A stretch of 64,000 nucleotides of DNA from Phreatobacter sp. (GCF_022843985.1 NZ_JALHMP010000017.1:1-64000), one strand, 5' to 3'. Shown: positions 34,784-44,897, counted from the first letter of the stretch. Numbers and translations are program-made. The notes: generated by a model from the sequence alone, not told the origin.

Positions 34784-36583
34784 TCAGCCGGCCGGCGGCG
34801 CCGCGGCGTCGATCATTCGGAACTGTACCCGTTCCTGCCCTTGCCAGCGGTTGGTCCCTGCGAAGCCGGCAACATGCAGGGACCGACCGCGACTTGCCGT
34901 CAGCATCTGGCCCAGCGGTTGCCCCACCGCACGAAACGCGACTGCCTCCACCGTCCTACCGTCACCACTGCGCAGGCGCGCTCGCAAATGCGCGCCGGCC
35001 AGTTCATCGACATGCACGAGCGTATGCGAGGGCAAGACGAGAACGGGCTCGGGATTGCCGGTACCGAAGGGCCCGGCCCGGTCGAGCATGGCGACGAGGT
35101 CCAGGGTCAGCGCCGCGGCCGTTGTCGCCGCATCGACGAGGAGGGAGTCCTCACGGCGCGCGCGCGTCACAGCATCGGCGAGATGACCTTCGAGAAAGGC
35201 GCGGAAGGCCGCGAGCCGGTCACGCTGCACGGTGATGCCGGCCGCCATGACATGGCCACCGCCCTTGACGAGGATCCCGGCACCGACGGCACGGCGGACG
35301 GCGGCGCCAAGATCGACCCCTGCGACGGAGCGGCCGGACCCGGTGCCGACCTCTCCGGTGAAGGCGATCGCAAAGGCGGGGCGCTTGAATCGCTCCTTCA
35401 GCCGTGAGGCGACGAGGCCGACGACACCCGGGTGCCAGCCGTTACCGGCGGTCACCACCACCGAGGCCCCCTCCTCCAGCGGCCCGAGCGCTGCCAGGGC
35501 CTCGGCCTCGGCCTCGGCGACGGTGCCCAGTTCGACCACCTGCCTTTCGCGATTGAGACGGTCGAGATCAGCTGCGATGCGCTCCGCCTCCAGCGTATCC
35601 TCGGTCATCAAAAGCCGCAGGCCGAGGGCCGCGTCGCCGATCCGACCACCTGCATTGATGCGCGGCCCGAGCAGGAAACCGAGATGGTAGGGTGTCGGCG
35701 GTCCGTCGAGCCGCGCCACGTCCATGAGGGCCCTCAGGCCGGCATTCTCACGCCGCCGCATCACCACGAGGCCGCGCGTGACGAAGGCGCGGTTGAGACC
35801 TATCAACGGCACGACATCGGCGACCGTGCCGAGAGCGACGAGGTCGAGCAGTCCCATCAGGTCAGGTTCCGGCCGTGCCGTCGTCCAGTGTCCCTTGGCG
35901 CGCAGATGGCGGTTGAGCGCCACCACCATCATGAAGGTGACGCCGGCAGCACAGAGTTGACTCAGTCCGGAAAGATCATCCTGCCGGTTGGGATTGACGA
36001 TTGCCTCAACGTCGGGAAGCGTCTCGTCGGCCTGGTGATGATCGCAGACGACCACATCGAGGCCGATCGCCGCCGCCTCGCCGAGCACCTGGTGGCTTGT
36101 GGTGCCGCAGTCGAGGGTGACGACCAGCGTTGCCCCCTTCCCCGCCAGCATGCGCAGGGCTTCGGCATTGGGTCCATAACCCTCAAAGATGCGGTCGGGG
36201 ATATGCAGCAGGGGGTCGAGCCCGGCGGCGCGAAGGAACAGCGCCAGAACCGCTGACGAAGAGGCGCCGTCGACGTCATAGTCGCCGAAGATCGCCACTT
36301 GTTCGCCGGTCAGCACCGCCTTGGCAAGGCGTTCGACGGCCCGGTCCATGTCGGTGAGGACGGAAGGGTCCGGCATCACCGCGCGGATCGTCGGTTCGAG
36401 GAAGGCCTCCGCCGTGTCGGCGTCGACGCCCCGACCTGCAAGGACACGGGCCAGAATGTCCGGCAAGGCGAGGGCCTGGGTGATGGCCAAGGCCCTGGCG
36501 CGCCCCGGCTCATCGAGCCGGTCGCGCCAGGCGCGGCCCAGGGCCGACTTTTCGATGCCGAGAAACAGCCGGCGGCGTTCCAT
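34784..36583 (-). CDS. recJ: Single-stranded-DNA-specific exonuclease RecJ
   Basis: From the ATG at 36583 the product has 599 residues. It shows the DHH phosphoesterase motifs AIFGDYDVDGASSSA, LVVTLDCGTTSHQV, VVCDHHQADETLP with INPNR-like VNPNRQ, and LGTVADVVPLIGLNR. The DHHA1 part carries GWHPGVVGLVASRLKERF and VKGGGHVMAAGITV, and an OB domain follows. RecJ degrades 5' ends of single strands in recombination and mismatch repair. It starts 4 bases after the glpX stop, so it is the last gene of that operon. Confidence 0.95.
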   Translation of the reverse strand: MERRRLFLGIEKSALGRAWRDRLDEPGRARALAITQALALPDILARVLAGRGVDADTAEAFLEPTIRAVMPDPSVLTDMDRAVERLAKAVLTGEQVAIFGDYDVDGASSSAVLALFLRAAGLDPLLHIPDRIFEGYGPNAEALRMLAGKGATLVVTLDCGTTSHQVLGEAAAIGLDVVVCDHHQADETLPDVEAIVNPNRQDDLSGLSQLCAAGVTFMMVVALNRHLRAKGHWTTARPEPDLMGLLDLVALGTVADVVPLIGLNRAFVTRGLVVMRRRENAGLRALMDVARLDGPPTPYHLGFLLGPRINAGGRIGDAALGLRLLMTEDTLEAERIAADLDRLNRERQVVELGTVAEAEAEALAALGPLEEGASVVVTAGNGWHPGVVGLVASRLKERFKRPAFAIAFTGEVGTGSGRSVAGVDLGAAVRRAVGAGILVKGGGHVMAAGITVQRDRLAAFRAFLEGHLADAVTRARREDSLLVDAATTAAALTLDLVAMLDRAGPFGTGNPEPVLVLPSHTLVHVDELAGAHLRARLRSGDGRTVEAVAFRAVGQPLGQMLTASRGRSLHVAGFAGTNRWQGQERVQFRMIDAAAPPAG

Positions 36584-36587
36584 CGGG

Positions 36588-37589
36588 TCAGTCGAGATGG
36601 AATTTCTCAAGCTGGCGGTGCTCGCCGAAGATGCGACGCACGGTGCCGGTCGTCGACCGGTAGACGATGGTTTCGGTGGTGATAAGGTCGGGGCCGAAGA
36701 CGACGCCCTTCAGGAGGGCGCCGTCGGTGACGCCGGTGGCCGAGACGATCACGTCGCCGGAGGCCATTTCCTCCATCTCGTACTTCTTGGTCGGGTCCTT
36801 GACGCCCATCTTGCGGGCACGCTCGATCTTGGCCTCGCTGTCGAGGATCAGCCGCGCCTGCATCTGACCGCCGACACAGCGCAGGGCCGCCGCTGCCAGC
36901 ACGCCCTCGGGCGCGCCGCCAATGCCCAGATAGATGTCGATGCCGGTCTCCAGCGCATTGGCGGTGTGAATGACACCCGCGACGTCGCCATCGGTAATGA
37001 GGCGGATGGCGGCGCCGGTGCTCCGCACGGCCTCGATCAGCTTGGCGTGGCGGGGCCGGTCCATGATCAGGGCGGTGATCTCGCCCGGCTTCACGCCCTT
37101 CGCCTTGGCGAGGGCATGGATGTTCTCGACCGGCGAGGCGTCGAGATCGACAACGCCTTTCGGATAGCCCGGACCGATGGCGATCTTGTCCATGTAGACA
37201 TCAGGGGCATAGAGCAGGGAGCCGTGCTCGGCCATGGCGATGACGGCGATCGAGCCGGGCATGTCCTTGGCGCAGAGCGTTGTGCCCTCGAGCGGATCGA
37301 GCGCGATGTCCACCTTCGGACCCTTCTTGGTACCGACCTCTTCGCCGATGTAGAGCATCGGCGCCTCGTCGCGCTCGCCCTCGCCGATGACGACCGTGCC
37401 GTCGATGGGCAGCTTGTTGAGTTCGCGGCGCATGGCGTCGACCGCCGCCTGGTCAGCGGCCTTCTCGTTGCCGCGACCGCGCAGGCGCGCGGAGGCCACA
37501 GCCGCCCGCTCCGTCACCCGGACGAGCTCCATCGAGAGCACGCGCTCGATGATGAGGTTCTTCGGGATGGAAAGCCCCTGCTCGGCCAT
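36588..37589 (-). CDS. glpX: Class II fructose-1,6-bisphosphatase
   Basis: The 333-residue protein contains the GlpX marks: VIGEGERDEAPMLYIGEEVG with metal-binding acids (about 67-86), the DPLEGTTLCAKDMPGS signature (about 98-113), MDRPRH and GIGGAPEGVLAAAALRC. It hydrolyses fructose-1,6-bisphosphate in gluconeogenesis. Its place between hom and recJ is a frequent arrangement in Hyphomicrobiales. Confidence 0.95.
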   Translation of the reverse strand: MAEQGLSIPKNLIIERVLSMELVRVTERAAVASARLRGRGNEKAADQAAVDAMRRELNKLPIDGTVVIGEGERDEAPMLYIGEEVGTKKGPKVDIALDPLEGTTLCAKDMPGSIAVIAMAEHGSLLYAPDVYMDKIAIGPGYPKGVVDLDASPVENIHALAKAKGVKPGEITALIMDRPRHAKLIEAVRSTGAAIRLITDGDVAGVIHTANALETGIDIYLGIGGAPEGVLAAAALRCVGGQMQARLILDSEAKIERARKMGVKDPTKKYEMEEMASGDVIVSATGVTDGALLKGVVFGPDLITTETIVYRSTTGTVRRIFGEHRQLEKFHLD

Positions 37590-37621
37590 TGTGACGTCCT
37601 TTTCGCGCTTTTGTCGTGCGT

Positions 37622-38941
37622 TCAGTTGCGTTCGATGCGGATGACCTGCGGGGCTCCAAGAAGGATGCCGTCCGCGTCCATCGACTTGACGGCGCGGCGG
37701 ACGGCCGCCTCCGTCGTGGCATAGGTGATGAGCACAACGGGCGCCGGAGCGGCCGCCGCTGCCGGATCGGTTCCGCCGCGCACGGGTCCGGCCCGGCGCT
37801 GCACGATCGATTCCAGCGAGATATTGTTCTGCGCCATGCGCGAGGCGATGCGCGCCGCGGTTCCAGGCTTGTCGACGACCTCGAGGCGAATGTAGTAGCC
37901 GCCCTCGTGGCGCGTCATGGGCGCACGGCTCGGCTTGGTCAGGGCCGAGACCGGCCGGATGAACGGTGCCGTGCGATGTCCACGCGCCACATCGACGATG
38001 TCGGCGATCACAGCCGAGGCCGTCGCATCGCCGCCCGCGCCGGGGCCGACCAGAGTGAGGTCGACAGCATCGGCGTCGATGGCCACGGCGTTCAACACGC
38101 CATTGACCTGGGCGATGGCCTCGTCCTTCGGAATGAAGGTCGGATGGACGCGCTGCTCGACGCCGTCGGCGGTGCGCTGCGCGACGCCGAGCAGCTTGAC
38201 GCGGTAGCCGAGTTCCTCGGCCATCCTCAGGTCGACCGGCTTGATCGAGCGGATGCCCTCGATCGAGATGCCCTTGGTGTCGACGAGCGTGCCGAAGGCG
38301 AGGCTGGTGAGAAGCGACAGCTTGTGGGCCGTGTCGAACCCATCGACGTCGAAGGTCGGATCAGCTTCCGCATAGCCAAGGCGCTGGGCGTCCCTGAGGC
38401 ACTCCTCGAAGCTGATCCCCTCCTCCGCCATGCGGGTGAGGATGTAGTTGCAGGTACCGTTGAGGATGCCATAGACGCGCTCGATCGTATTGCCGAGCAG
38501 GCTTTCGCGCAGCGTCTTGATGACGGGGATGCCGCCAGCGACCGCCGCTTCGAAATTGAGCGCGAGGCCCTTGGCCTCGGCCTTACGCGCAAGGGCCGTG
38601 CCGTGGGCGGCCAGAAGCGCCTTGTTGGCGGTGACCACCGCCTTACCGCTCTCCAGCGCCGTCTCGACCGCCGCCTTGGCGGGGTCACCGGCTCCGCCCA
38701 TGAGTTCGACGAAAACGTCGATCTCGGGATCGGCGGCGAGGCTGACGGAATCGTCGCACCAGCGAACCCCGGCCAGATCAATGCCACGGTCCTTGCCGCG
38801 CGAGCGGGCCGTGACCGCCGTAACGCGGATGGGCCGCCCGGCGGCTTCGGCCAGGCGATTGTCACGCTTGGCAATGAGCCGGACGACCGAAGCCCCGACC
38901 GTACCGAGGCCGGCGATCCCGACTTTCAAGACGTCCTGCAT
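37622..38941 (-). CDS. hom: Homoserine dehydrogenase
   Basis: This 439-residue protein begins at the ATG at 38941. It has the NAD(P) motif VGIAGLGTVGASVV (about 7-20), the catalytic region with NKALLAAHG, FEAAVAGGIPVIKTL, GILNGTCNYILTRM and YAEADPTFDVDGFD, and a C-terminal ACT domain (RLEVVDKPGTAARIASRMAQNNISLESIVQR) that usually gives threonine feedback. It makes homoserine for methionine and threonine synthesis. It lies between dapB-like and glpX in one minus-strand operon. Confidence 0.95.
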   Translation of the reverse strand: MQDVLKVGIAGLGTVGASVVRLIAKRDNRLAEAAGRPIRVTAVTARSRGKDRGIDLAGVRWCDDSVSLAADPEIDVFVELMGGAGDPAKAAVETALESGKAVVTANKALLAAHGTALARKAEAKGLALNFEAAVAGGIPVIKTLRESLLGNTIERVYGILNGTCNYILTRMAEEGISFEECLRDAQRLGYAEADPTFDVDGFDTAHKLSLLTSLAFGTLVDTKGISIEGIRSIKPVDLRMAEELGYRVKLLGVAQRTADGVEQRVHPTFIPKDEAIAQVNGVLNAVAIDADAVDLTLVGPGAGGDATASAVIADIVDVARGHRTAPFIRPVSALTKPSRAPMTRHEGGYYIRLEVVDKPGTAARIASRMAQNNISLESIVQRRAGPVRGGTDPAAAAAPAPVVLITYATTEAAVRRAVKSMDADGILLGAPQVIRIERN

Positions 38942-39033
38942 GGGTAATCGATCCGCACTGCCGCGACCACCGCGTCGCGCCGGGCTTGTGCCCGATTTGG
39001 CCGGCCAAGGCAAGGAATGCCGGCTCTTGGGGC

Positions 39034-39840
39034 TCAATCCAGAAGGTGATCGATGCCGCGGATCAACCCTGTAGAACCCCTCACCTTGCGCGCCGCCAGC
39101 AGCGTGCCACCGACATAGGGCGCTGCCGAGGACCCCGCATCGTGGCGGATGGTCAGCCGCTCGTCCGGCAGCCCGAAAATTGCTTCGGCAGACAGGACAA
39201 AGGACGGCATGCGCACCGAATGGACCTGCACTGCGATGCCGCCGGCATTGACCGCGCCGCCCCGCGTTTCGCGGATGCCACCGAGTTCGTCCACCGGCTT
39301 AGAGGTCGGCGCGCCACGAATCGCGGAGAGAATCTCGCCGAGCTCGCGGCCCGTGCCTGACGGCGTGTCGGGCTTCTTGGCGGAGGCATAGTCGATGATC
39401 TCGACATCGGGCACATGCCGCGCCGCCATGGTGGCAAAGCGCTTCAGCAGCGATGCCGTAATCGAGAAATTGCCGGCGGCAATCACCCCGCGCCCGGCGG
39501 CAACGGCTGCCCGGTCGATCTCTGCATAGTCATCAGCCGACAGGCCAGACGTTCCGATGACCACATGGCGGCCGGCGGCAAGAGCCTCCAGCGTATGGCC
39601 CTTGACCACATGTGGCTTGGTGTAGTCGATGACCACGTCGCTCGGGACGGCCAGCGCCTCCGCCAGGCTCGACACGACGGTCACGCCGGTCGCGGCCATG
39701 CCCGCGACGTCGCCGGCATCCCGTCCCGCCGACGAGCGCGCCACGGCGGCTGCGAGGGTCAGGTCCGGAGCGGCGGTGACGGCCTTGACCAGCTCGCGGC
39801 CCACCCAGCCGGACGTTCCGGCGACGACGATGCGTATCAT
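39034..39840 (-). CDS. DapB-like dihydrodipicolinate reductase family protein, variant active site
   Basis: The 268-residue protein has the DapB nucleotide motif VVAGTSGWVGRELVKAV (about 5-21), VIDYTKPHV, VIGTSGLS and NFSITASLLKRF, and the DTPSGTGREL signature (about 158-167). The catalytic AHHRHK stretch of classical DapB is YASAKK here (151-156), so the proton-donor histidine is missing. It may be a divergent reductase rather than the lysine-pathway enzyme, although the aspartate-family neighbours hom and the aminotransferase suggest amino acid metabolism. Confidence 0.8.
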   Translation of the reverse strand: MIRIVVAGTSGWVGRELVKAVTAAPDLTLAAAVARSSAGRDAGDVAGMAATGVTVVSSLAEALAVPSDVVIDYTKPHVVKGHTLEALAAGRHVVIGTSGLSADDYAEIDRAAVAAGRGVIAAGNFSITASLLKRFATMAARHVPDVEIIDYASAKKPDTPSGTGRELGEILSAIRGAPTSKPVDELGGIRETRGGAVNAGGIAVQVHSVRMPSFVLSAEAIFGLPDERLTIRHDAGSSAAPYVGGTLLAARKVRGSTGLIRGIDHLLD

Positions 39841-39871
39841 GGCGGCTCCTGCCGGACTGTCCGCGTCCGGC

Positions 39872-41101
39872 TCAACGGCTGGCGGCGGTGATGGGAATGA
39901 CGTTGTGGAGGGTGGTCGCGGCGCCATCGAAGAAGCGCTTCACATTGCGCGCCGCCTGGCGGATCCGCTGCTCGTTCTCGACCACGGCGATACGGACATA
40001 GTCGTCGCCGTGCTCGCCGAAGCCGATTCCCGGAGCGACGGCGACTTCCGCCTTCTCGACCAGCAGCTTGGCGAATTCGAGCGATCCCAGCGGCTTGAAC
40101 TGGTCCGGGATCGGCACCCAGGCGAACATCGAGGCCTGCGGCACGGGAATGTCCCAGCCGGCCTTGCCGAAGCTCTCGATCAGCGCATCACGGCGCTTGC
40201 GATAGGTTCCGCGCATCTCATGGATGCAGTCCTCGGGCCCATTCAGGGCGGCGGTCGCCGCCACCTGCACTGGGGTGTAGGCGCCATAGTCGAGATAGCT
40301 CTTGACCCGCGCAAGGGCTGCGCAGAGACGCTCGTTGCCCACCGCGAAGCCAATGCGCCAGCCGGCCATCGAGAAGGTCTTCGACATGGAGGTGAACTCG
40401 ACAGCCACGTCGAACGCGCCAGGCACCTGCAGGATGGACGGCGGCGGATTGGCGTCATCGAAATAGACCTCGGCATAGGCAAGGTCGGAGAGGACGATCA
40501 GGTCGTGCTTCTTCGCGAAGCGCACCAGTTCGGCGTAGAAGTCGAGGTCGGCGACCTGGGCCGTCGGGTTCGACGGGTAGCAGGTCACCACAGCGATCGG
40601 CTTCGGGATGGAGTGCTGCATCGCCCGCTCCATGGCCCTGAAATACTCCTCGTCGGCGGTCGCCGGCACAGAGCGGATGACGCCGCCCGCCATCAGGAAA
40701 CCGAAGGCGTGGATCGGGTAGCTCGGATTGGGGCAGAGCACGACGTCGCCGGGCGCGGTGATGGCCTGCGCCATATTGGCAAAGCCCTCCTTCGAGCCGA
40801 GCGTGGCGATAACCTGCGTGTCGGGGTCGAGCTTGACGCCGAACCGGCGCGCGTAATAGGCCGCCTGGGCGCGCCTCAGGCCCGGAATGCCCTTCGAGGC
40901 TGAATAGCGGTCGGTGCGCGGCTTGCCGATCGTCTCCTTGAGCTTCTCGATGACGTGCTCAGGCGCCGGCAGATCGGGGTTGCCCATCCCGAGGTCGATG
41001 ATGTCGACGCCCTTGGCCCGGGCGGCGGCCTTCACCTTGTTCACCTGCTCGAAGACATAGGGCGGCAGCCGGCGGATGCGGTGGAACTGGGAGTGGGTCA
41101 T
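39872..41101 (-). CDS. PLP-dependent aminotransferase (AlaC / LL-DAP aminotransferase-like)
   Basis: From the ATG at 41101 this fold-type I class I aminotransferase has 409 residues. It shows IDLGMGNPDLPAPEHVIEKL, DRYSASKGIPGLRRA, CPNPSYPIHAFGF, CYPSNPTAQ, SDLAYAEVYFD and the PLP lysine in FTSMSKTFSMAGWRIGF, with the C-terminal YVRIAVVE arginine. Relatives transaminate alanine, glutamate or LL-diaminopimelate. It heads the operon with dapB-like and hom. The exact amino acid cannot be set from sequence. Confidence 0.92.
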   Translation of the reverse strand: MTHSQFHRIRRLPPYVFEQVNKVKAAARAKGVDIIDLGMGNPDLPAPEHVIEKLKETIGKPRTDRYSASKGIPGLRRAQAAYYARRFGVKLDPDTQVIATLGSKEGFANMAQAITAPGDVVLCPNPSYPIHAFGFLMAGGVIRSVPATADEEYFRAMERAMQHSIPKPIAVVTCYPSNPTAQVADLDFYAELVRFAKKHDLIVLSDLAYAEVYFDDANPPPSILQVPGAFDVAVEFTSMSKTFSMAGWRIGFAVGNERLCAALARVKSYLDYGAYTPVQVAATAALNGPEDCIHEMRGTYRKRRDALIESFGKAGWDIPVPQASMFAWVPIPDQFKPLGSLEFAKLLVEKAEVAVAPGIGFGEHGDDYVRIAVVENEQRIRQAARNVKRFFDGAATTLHNVIPITAASR

Positions 41102-41210
41102 CGGTGACAGGTCGCTCGGGCGGCAGGCCTTGCCGCAAGGGGCTTGCCTCGTATCACATTGCAATACGGCTTGGAACGGGACGACCGTGCGATCCCTGCC
41201 GTCTTTCGTC

Positions 41211-41654
41211 CTAGTCGCGGTCGCTTTCCGCCGGATCGATGGCCGGGCGGGCGCCGGCTCCGGCCCCGCGAACCCGGCCTTGCCGTTCGAGCCGTTGCGC
41301 CATGGCAGGCGTGGTGCCGGCACGGGCCGCCTCAAGCTCCTGACGGCGGGCGGCCTGCTCGGCCGGCGTCAGAAGTTCGGGCGTCTCGGAGGAACGTGGT
41401 GGCGGCGCCACGCGATCGGGGGGCGGGAGACGCGCGATCAACAACGCAGCACCGTAACCCGTCGCCCGGATCGGCGCGGGATACCAGAGGCCGCCGCCAG
41501 CGACCGGCGGCAGGGGCGTGGGCTGCGAAGGGCCATAGGGCGAGGGATAGCCGTCATTGGCGTGCTGGCAACCGGCGAGCGCCAGCGCGGCGAGCGTCAC
41601 GACAACAAGGCGTGGCGCGGCGCGGTCGACCAAGCGGCGGGATGAAACTGCCAT
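41211..41654 (-). CDS. Small lipoprotein of unknown function
   Basis: The ATG at 41654, behind a GGAGAG site, gives 147 residues. The N-terminus has a signal ending in lipobox LALAGC (cleavage before the cysteine near residue 29). The mature part is proline-rich (YPSPYGPSQPTPLPP) and ends in a charged QAARRQELEAARAG stretch. An open frame continues far upstream antisense to phaC but is a shadow of the phaC repeat. Function unknown; probably anchored to a membrane facing the periplasm. Confidence 0.75.
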   Translation of the reverse strand: MAVSSRRLVDRAAPRLVVVTLAALALAGCQHANDGYPSPYGPSQPTPLPPVAGGGLWYPAPIRATGYGAALLIARLPPPDRVAPPPRSSETPELLTPAEQAARRQELEAARAGTTPAMAQRLERQGRVRGAGAGARPAIDPAESDRD

Positions 41655-41781
41655 AGCGCTCTCCGAGGGAAGCCGCACATCTTTTGCTTGGCGGCCACCG
41701 CATCGCCTTCCTAATATGCTCAGATGAAAAAGTGGACCGATTTCGTAATGGACGAAAGCGGCGATTTTCGGAGGGACGCTC

Positions 41782-44427
41782 ATGGCGAAACGCGATTCGG
41801 GCAAGCCGAAGTCGCCTAAGGCCTCGCGGAAAGCGCCCTCCCCGCAAGATGAGGTCGCAGCGGCCCCCCGGATGAAGAAGAAAAAGTCCGGCAAGCGGTC
41901 GAAAAAGCGGGACGCCGCATCCGCACGCCCGGCCGAGCCCGTAGCGCCCTTGTCCCAAACAGTGACGGCAAAGGCGGCCGAGGTCACGCAGGCAAGGACC
42001 AAGATGCCAAAGGCCGGCAGCCCCAAATCCGGGAGCACGAAAGCCGCCGCACCCAAATCGACGCAGCCCGTGTCGAAGACGGAAGCAAAGGTCGCAATCT
42101 CCAGGATCGAACCCTCCGGGAGCAAAACATCGACGATTGCGCCATCCCCCAAGCGCAAGCCTGCGGCAACAGTTTCCAAGCCCGCTAACGCCAGACCCAC
42201 CCCCGCCAAGAGTGCCGCCACCAAGAGCGCCACCACCAAGAACGCCACCGCCAAGAACGCCACCGCCAAGAACGCCACCGCCAAGAGCGCCACCGCCAAG
42301 AACGCCACCGCCAAGAACGCCACCGCCAAGAACGCCACCGCCAAGAGCGCCACCGCCAAGAGCGCCACCGCCAAGAGCGCCACCGCCGAGAGCACGGCGC
42401 TGCGCATCGCCGCGCCTGCACCGCCCGCCGCGGCGGCCAAGGCACCCCCGGTTGCGGTGCCGGTAAAGCCCGTCGCACCGTCAACTTCGCCACGCCGGGC
42501 CGTGCCCGCCGCGCGCTTGCCGCTCTCGACCCTGCTGGGCGAAAACCGTTCCGAGAAGAGCGCGGCCCCGATCCCGCCACCGGAACCCGCACCCGTCACC
42601 GTCGCACCGAAAGCCGCCGCGCCTGCCCCGGAACCGGCTGGCGACGACCCCTTCCGCTTCCAGGCCATGGATGTCGAGCGGCTGTCCTCCAACATTGCCA
42701 GGATGGTGGAGCTCGGCGGCAAGGCACTCGCCGCCTATCTCAAGCCGCGCGAGGCTGGCGCCCACCCCGCCGATTCGCCGGACGGCGTCGCCGACGTCGC
42801 CAAGACTCTCGGCCATGTCGCGGAATTCTGGCTGAAGGACCCGCAGCGGGCCATCGTGGCGCAGACAGAAATCGCCACCCGCTACATGGACCTGTGGACG
42901 CAGTCGCTGAAGTCCATGGCGGGAGAACCCGCCGAGCCGGTGGCCCGGCCTGACCCGCGCGACGCGCGGTTCAAGGACCCGCAATGGGAGAAGAACCCGT
43001 TCTTCGACTTCCTGAAGCAGTTCTATCTGGTGACCACCCATCTTGCCGATAAATTCGTCACCGAGGCCGAACTCGACGAGCACCTCAAGCACAAGGCGGC
43101 CTTCTACGCCAAGCAGATCGCCAACGCGCTCTCGCCGTCGAATTTCGTCGTCACCAACCCGGAACTGTTGCGCGAGACCATCTCGTCCAACGCCGAGAAC
43201 CTCGTGCGCGGGATGAAAATGTTCGCCGAGGACGTGGAGCGCGGTGGCGGCGACCTGCGCATCCGCCAGTCCGACGACAGCCAGTTCGCGCTCGGCCGCA
43301 ACCTCGCCATGACGCCGGGCAAGGTGGTCTACGAGAATGACCTGATCCAGCTCATCCAATACGAACCGACGACCAAGGCCGTGGGCAAGGTGCCGCTGGT
43401 CATCGTTCCGCCCTGGATCAACAAATTCTACATTCTCGATCTCACCCAGGAGAAGAGCTTCATCAAATGGGCGGTCGACCAGGGCCTGACAGTCTTCGTC
43501 GTGTCCTGGGTCAATCCGGACCAGCGCCACGCCACCAAGAGCTTCGACGACTACATGCTGGAGGGACCGCTATCGGCCTTCCGCGTGGCCGGCGAGATCA
43601 CCGGCGAGGAGAAGGTTCATACCATCGGCTACTGCGTCGGCGGCACTCTGCTGGCGGTGACCCTCGCCTACATGGCGGCGAAGGGCATCGACAACGTCCA
43701 GACGGCGACCTTCTTCACCACCCAGGTGGACTTCACCTATGCCGGCGATCTCAAGGTCTTCGTTGACGAAGAGCAGATCCAGAGCCTCGAGAAGCGCATG
43801 GCTCAAACGGGCTATCTCGAAGGCAAGGCAATGGCCAATGCCTTCAACATGCTGCGCTCCAACGACCTGATCTGGAGCTATTTCGTCAACAATTACATGA
43901 AGGGCAAGCAGCCGATGCCCTTTGACCTCCTCTACTGGAACGCCGATTCCCCCCGCATGCCCGCGGCGAACCATTCCTTCTATCTCCGCCATTGTTACCT
44001 GCAGAACGATCTCAGCCAGGGCCGGATGCAGGTGGCGGGCGAGACCCTGGACCTCAAGAAGGTCAAGGTGCCGGTCTATAATCTGGCCGCCCGCGAGGAC
44101 CACATCGCCCCGGCCCGTTCGGTCTTCATCGGCTCGCAGTGCTTCGGCGGACCGGTTGACTATGTGGTGGCCGGATCGGGGCACATTGCCGGCGTCGTCA
44201 ACCCGCCCGCGAAGAACAAATACCAGCACTGGACCGGCGGCAAGCCGGAGGGCACCTTCGAGGACTGGATCGCCGCAGCCAGCGAGCATCCCGGTTCCTG
44301 GTGGCCGCATTGGCGCGAATGGATCCGCAGCCACGACGGCGCGGAGGTTGAGGCGCGCCGCATCGGCTCCAATGCCCATCCGCCCATCGAGGACGCCCCT
44401 GGGCGCTATGTGAAAGTGAAGGACTGA
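41782..44427 (+). CDS. phaC: Class I polyhydroxyalkanoate synthase with long repetitive N-terminal extension
   Basis: The 881-residue protein has a normal PhaC catalytic core (about 300-881): a PhaC N domain, lipase-like box GYCVGG with nucleophile C618, D773 in AREDHIAP and H801 in GSGHIAG. It polymerises hydroxyacyl-CoA into PHA granules. Class I enzymes are usually near 600 residues. The first 290 or so here are an added K/A/P-rich segment with lysine runs ([13 protein letters not shown]) and twelve ATAK-type pentapeptides (144-203), resembling histone-H1/AlgP-like tails, and could bind DNA or granule surface. A GGAGGGA site fits the start at 41782. Confidence 0.93.
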   Translation: MAKRDSGKPKSPKASRKAPSPQDEVAAAPRMKKKKSGKRSKKRDAASARPAEPVAPLSQTVTAKAAEVTQARTKMPKAGSPKSGSTKAAAPKSTQPVSKTEAKVAISRIEPSGSKTSTIAPSPKRKPAATVSKPANARPTPAKSAATKSATTKNATAKNATAKNATAKSATAKNATAKNATAKNATAKSATAKSATAKSATAESTALRIAAPAPPAAAAKAPPVAVPVKPVAPSTSPRRAVPAARLPLSTLLGENRSEKSAAPIPPPEPAPVTVAPKAAAPAPEPAGDDPFRFQAMDVERLSSNIARMVELGGKALAAYLKPREAGAHPADSPDGVADVAKTLGHVAEFWLKDPQRAIVAQTEIATRYMDLWTQSLKSMAGEPAEPVARPDPRDARFKDPQWEKNPFFDFLKQFYLVTTHLADKFVTEAELDEHLKHKAAFYAKQIANALSPSNFVVTNPELLRETISSNAENLVRGMKMFAEDVERGGGDLRIRQSDDSQFALGRNLAMTPGKVVYENDLIQLIQYEPTTKAVGKVPLVIVPPWINKFYILDLTQEKSFIKWAVDQGLTVFVVSWVNPDQRHATKSFDDYMLEGPLSAFRVAGEITGEEKVHTIGYCVGGTLLAVTLAYMAAKGIDNVQTATFFTTQVDFTYAGDLKVFVDEEQIQSLEKRMAQTGYLEGKAMANAFNMLRSNDLIWSYFVNNYMKGKQPMPFDLLYWNADSPRMPAANHSFYLRHCYLQNDLSQGRMQVAGETLDLKKVKVPVYNLAAREDHIAPARSVFIGSQCFGGPVDYVVAGSGHIAGVVNPPAKNKYQHWTGGKPEGTFEDWIAAASEHPGSWWPHWREWIRSHDGAEVEARRIGSNAHPPIEDAPGRYVKVKD
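42211..42390 (+). repeat. 15-bp tandem repeat, 12 units, inside phaC
   Basis: Twelve 15-bp units (consensus AAC/AGC GCC ACC GCC AAG) encode (N/S)ATAK pentapeptides without breaking frame. The blocks 42241-42300 and 42301-42360 are identical over all 60 bases, showing duplication of a four-unit block. The first two units and the last are diverged. Confidence 0.97.
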
Positions 44428-44429
44428 CA

Positions 44430-44864
44430 GTGCCTGTACCGCCCAGCGAGCGCCCGGCGCTCGAAGCCTATCCGTTCCTGACCGTGCATCCCGTCCGCTA
44501 CGGTGATCTCGACCCCAACAACCATGTGAACAATGCCGTCATCGGCACCTATCTGGAGATTGGCCGCACCGAATTCTTCGACCGCGAGGGCATCCGCCTG
44601 ACGGCCGAGGGGCGCGGCATCTCGCTCGTCCACATGGAGATCGAGTTCCACCGGGAGATCCTCTACCCCGGCTTCGTCCAGATCGTCTCCGGCATCCGCC
44701 GGGTGGGATCCTCGTCGCTCACCTTCGACCAGGCCGTTTTTGTCGACGGCATGCGGCACATCTCGGCTTCCACGACGACAGCCCAGGTCGACAAGGCGAC
44801 AAAGCGCTCGACGCCGTGGAACGATGTCCAGCGCGCCAAGTTCGCGCGGCTGATGATGCGGTGA
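44430..44864 (+). CDS. 4HBT-family acyl-CoA thioesterase
   Basis: The 144-residue hot-dog-fold protein starts at a GTG two bases after the phaC stop. The catalytic motif VRYGDLDPNNHVNNAVIGTYLEIGR (about 22-46) holds the typical aspartate. It should hydrolyse short acyl-CoA esters. Tight coupling to phaC suggests a link to hydroxyacyl-CoA supply or salvage, but this is inferred from position. Confidence 0.88.
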   Translation: MPVPPSERPALEAYPFLTVHPVRYGDLDPNNHVNNAVIGTYLEIGRTEFFDREGIRLTAEGRGISLVHMEIEFHREILYPGFVQIVSGIRRVGSSSLTFDQAVFVDGMRHISASTTTAQVDKATKRSTPWNDVQRAKFARLMMR

Positions 44865-44897
44865 GGAGCCCGGCGCCGCGGCTGCGCCCTCGCCCGC

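Noticed and set aside
36601-36610. TTG start for recJ upstream of the glpX stop
   Set aside because: The ATG at 36583 is a better codon, lies right after the glpX stop, and the added residues carry no conserved sequence.
37616-38947. 443-codon plus-strand frame opposite hom
   Set aside because: It is a shadow of homoserine dehydrogenase.
42211-42390. Possible CRISPR-like array
   Set aside because: Units are 15 bp, contiguous and in frame, without spacers. It is a coding tandem repeat.
42137-42466. Plus-strand proline/arginine repeat frame
   Set aside because: It is the +1 frame of the same 15-bp repeat inside phaC and has no independent start signal.
41211-42722. Long minus-strand frame with repeated hydrophobic [10 protein letters not shown] pentapeptides
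   Set aside because: The repetitive part is the antisense shadow of the phaC tandem repeat. Only the C-terminal 147 codons, with their own start, ribosome site and lipobox, were kept as a gene.
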